A stretch of 7,670 bases of DNA from Cyanobacteria bacterium HKST-UBA02. Lineage in GTDB: Bacteria; Cyanobacteriota; Vampirovibrionia; Obscuribacterales; Obscuribacteraceae. The DNA is taken from the NCBI GenBank assembly GCA_020431945.1, contig JAGQHH010000311.1:1-7670 (forward strand). Direction: 5' to 3'. The notes beneath the pieces were generated by a model. That model was not told where the DNA came from, made no database searches, and saw only the letters and a program-made list of their open reading frames with translations. Shown here one piece after another: positions 6,355-7,670 of this stretch. Made by a program: the position numbers and the translations under genes. Each line of letters starts with the position of its first letter. Within the stretch, counting starts at the first letter, position 1.

Positions 6355-6711
6355 CTAACGAGCGGGAAGATGCTTGGCCCAGTCGGAACCGAGGCCCTGG
6401 AAGAAGAGATGCGCGGAGAGCACATCGTCATAGGTGATCTTGGGTTTATCAGCCAGCCTGCGGCGGTCACGCTTGGTCCACTCGTTCTGCCTGGACGGCT
6501 TGCGCTCGGTGCGGCTGGGAGCTGTGCCGACTATGGCAACACCCAGAGGATGACCGCAGGCGCTGCAGGTAACGCGGACCACGAGGACCCCGGGCTCTTG
6601 CCTGAGAAGCTCGATTCCTTCCTGCTGGAACTGTCTGGAGCAGAACCGGCATACCTTTTGTTGAAAATATTCTTGGATAGCCTGGAAACCGCTTCCATGG
6701 TCGCCGCCCAT
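6355..6711 (-). CDS. Small zinc-ribbon protein of unknown function
   Basis: This is a 118-residue protein with two CxxC knuckles, Cys21-x2-Cys24 (CRFC) and Cys49-x2-Cys52 (CSAC), separated by 24 residues. The spacing fits a classical zinc ribbon binding one structural Zn. A basic linker follows (about 67-85: SRTERKPSRQNEWTKRDRRR). It ends in a conserved-looking tail, KITYDDVLSAHLFFQGLG (91-108). From memory, similar tails (TYDDVLDxHxFL) end small zinc-ribbon proteins in other phyla such as Chloroflexota and Firmicutes. The function is not known; nucleic-acid or ribosome binding would be a guess from the basic linker. The ATG at 6711 is the only usable start, since an in-frame TAG lies six codons upstream with no other initiation codon between. 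A strong terminator follows, so this is a single-gene transcript, divergent from enolase. Confidence 0.75.
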   Translation of the reverse strand: MGGDHGSGFQAIQEYFQQKVCRFCSRQFQQEGIELLRQEPGVLVVRVTCSACGHPLGVAIVGTAPSRTERKPSRQNEWTKRDRRRLADKPKITYDDVLSAHLFFQGLGSDWAKHLPAR

Positions 6712-6730
6712 GTTTGCCCGCCACTTCTAG

Positions 6731-6767
6731 GTTCGCTTTGCGAACTGTAAGATCACGAATCGCGATC
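6731..6767. repeat. Two adjacent short hairpins upstream of the zinc-ribbon gene
   Basis: GTTCGC-TTT-GCGAAC (6731-6745) is a perfect 6-bp inverted repeat with a 3-base spacer. Five bases further, GATCACG-AAT-CGCGATC (6751-6767) is a 7-bp inverted repeat with one mismatch. They lie 20-56 bases before the zinc-ribbon ATG on the minus strand, so they could be its leader structure or operator sites. No T-tract follows either hairpin. Confidence 0.4.
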
Positions 6768-6797
6768 AGATGATATTGTTAGCTGAGTTAAAATCTC

Positions 6798-6819
6798 GAT
6801 CTGGTTATTAAGATCTGGT
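6798..6819. repeat. Direct repeat GATCTGGT
   Basis: GATCTGGT occurs at 6798-6805 and again at 6812-6819, 14 bases start to start. The second copy overlaps the left arm of the longer inverted repeat at 6814-6858. It may be part of a regulator-binding region upstream of enolase; chance is not excluded for an 8-mer. Confidence 0.35.
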
Positions 6820-6858
6820 GCAAGAAATTATACTTGAACCTGATCCTTTTGCACCAGA
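6814..6858. promoter_or_regulatory. 10-bp inverted repeat flanking a candidate -10 box upstream of enolase
   Basis: TCTGGTGCAA (6814-6823) and TTGCACCAGA (6849-6858) are perfect reverse complements separated by 25 bases. The spacer holds TATACT (6829-6834), a 5 of 6 match to a sigma70 -10, though the matching -35 region (TATTAA, 6806-6811) is poor. If transcription starts near 6841, the left arm is never transcribed, so the pair would work as DNA operator half-sites rather than an RNA hairpin. If transcription starts further upstream, it is a long stem-loop in the leader. Confidence 0.45.
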
Positions 6859-6865
6859 AAGATTT

Positions 6866-6884
6866 GCGAATTTCGGAAATTCGC
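6866..6884. promoter_or_regulatory. 19-base palindrome in the enolase leader
   Basis: GCGAATTTC-G-GAAATTCGC is a perfect 9-bp dyad around a single central base. It is AT-rich in the middle with GC ends, typical of a homodimeric repressor operator, and can also fold as an 8-bp hairpin with a 3-base loop. It lies 44 bases before the enolase ATG. No T-tract follows. TTGCGA (6865-6870) overlaps its left end and TAAAAG (6888-6893) follows at 17 bases, so it could also occupy the spacer of a weak promoter. Confidence 0.5.
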
Positions 6885-6903
6885 TGATAAAAGCGGACGT
6901 TGA

Positions 6904-7670
<767 letters not shown>

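Noticed and set aside
6814..6884. Riboswitch upstream of enolase
   Set aside because: No known aptamer core is recognisable, and a candidate -10 lies inside the first inverted repeat, so operator sites are at least as likely.

Overview
This is ordinary-looking bacterial chromosome: moderately GC-rich, dense coding on both strands, with eight genes, two of them cut by the window edges. No rRNA, tRNA, CRISPR array, insertion sequence or phage gene is visible. The mix is a zinc-ribbon Ser/Thr kinase, several uncharacterised exported or anchored proteins, a cobalamin-type radical SAM protein, a bacterial eIF2B-like protein and a housekeeping enolase. That would fit a free-living member of the Cyanobacteria/Melainabacteria (for example Obscuribacter-like) side of the tree. 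This placement is an impression from gene content, not a demonstrated assignment.

Left part (1-3083): a Ser/Thr protein kinase reads off the left edge on the minus strand. Its start faces a divergent glutamate dehydrogenase (GDH)-family gene on the plus strand. The gap between them holds a 16-bp dyad on the kinase side and a credible sigma70-type promoter on the GDH side. That promoter also fixes the GDH start at 529. The GDH gene is followed after 14 bases by a gene for a membrane-anchored, probably beta-propeller protein of unknown function, and the two look like one operon.

Middle (3076-4606): a minus-strand pair converges on that operon, with an 8-base overlap of coding ends. The first gene of the pair encodes an eIF2B / MtnA / ribose-1,5-bisphosphate isomerase superfamily protein. 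The second is a small secreted protein that starts at a TTG overlapping the stop codon of the first (TTGA).

Right part (4607-7670): a 547-residue radical SAM protein and a 118-residue zinc-ribbon protein lie on the minus strand, separated by a clear intrinsic terminator. Enolase is divergent from the zinc-ribbon gene and runs off the right edge. The 216-base gap before enolase is rich in dyad symmetry: a 10-bp inverted repeat, a 19-base near-perfect palindrome, an 8-bp direct repeat and two smaller hairpins.

The most notable point is that two enzyme-family proteins have lost a residue normally needed for chemistry. The GDH homologue has His in place of the catalytic Lys of GGAKGG, and Ala in place of the substrate-contacting Ser. 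The eIF2B-family protein has Ser where the sugar-phosphate isomerases have their catalytic Cys. I do not see a self-contained novel system such as a defence island or biosynthetic cluster. The GDH-like/propeller operon and the eIF2B-like/secreted-protein pair are the best leads for new biology.
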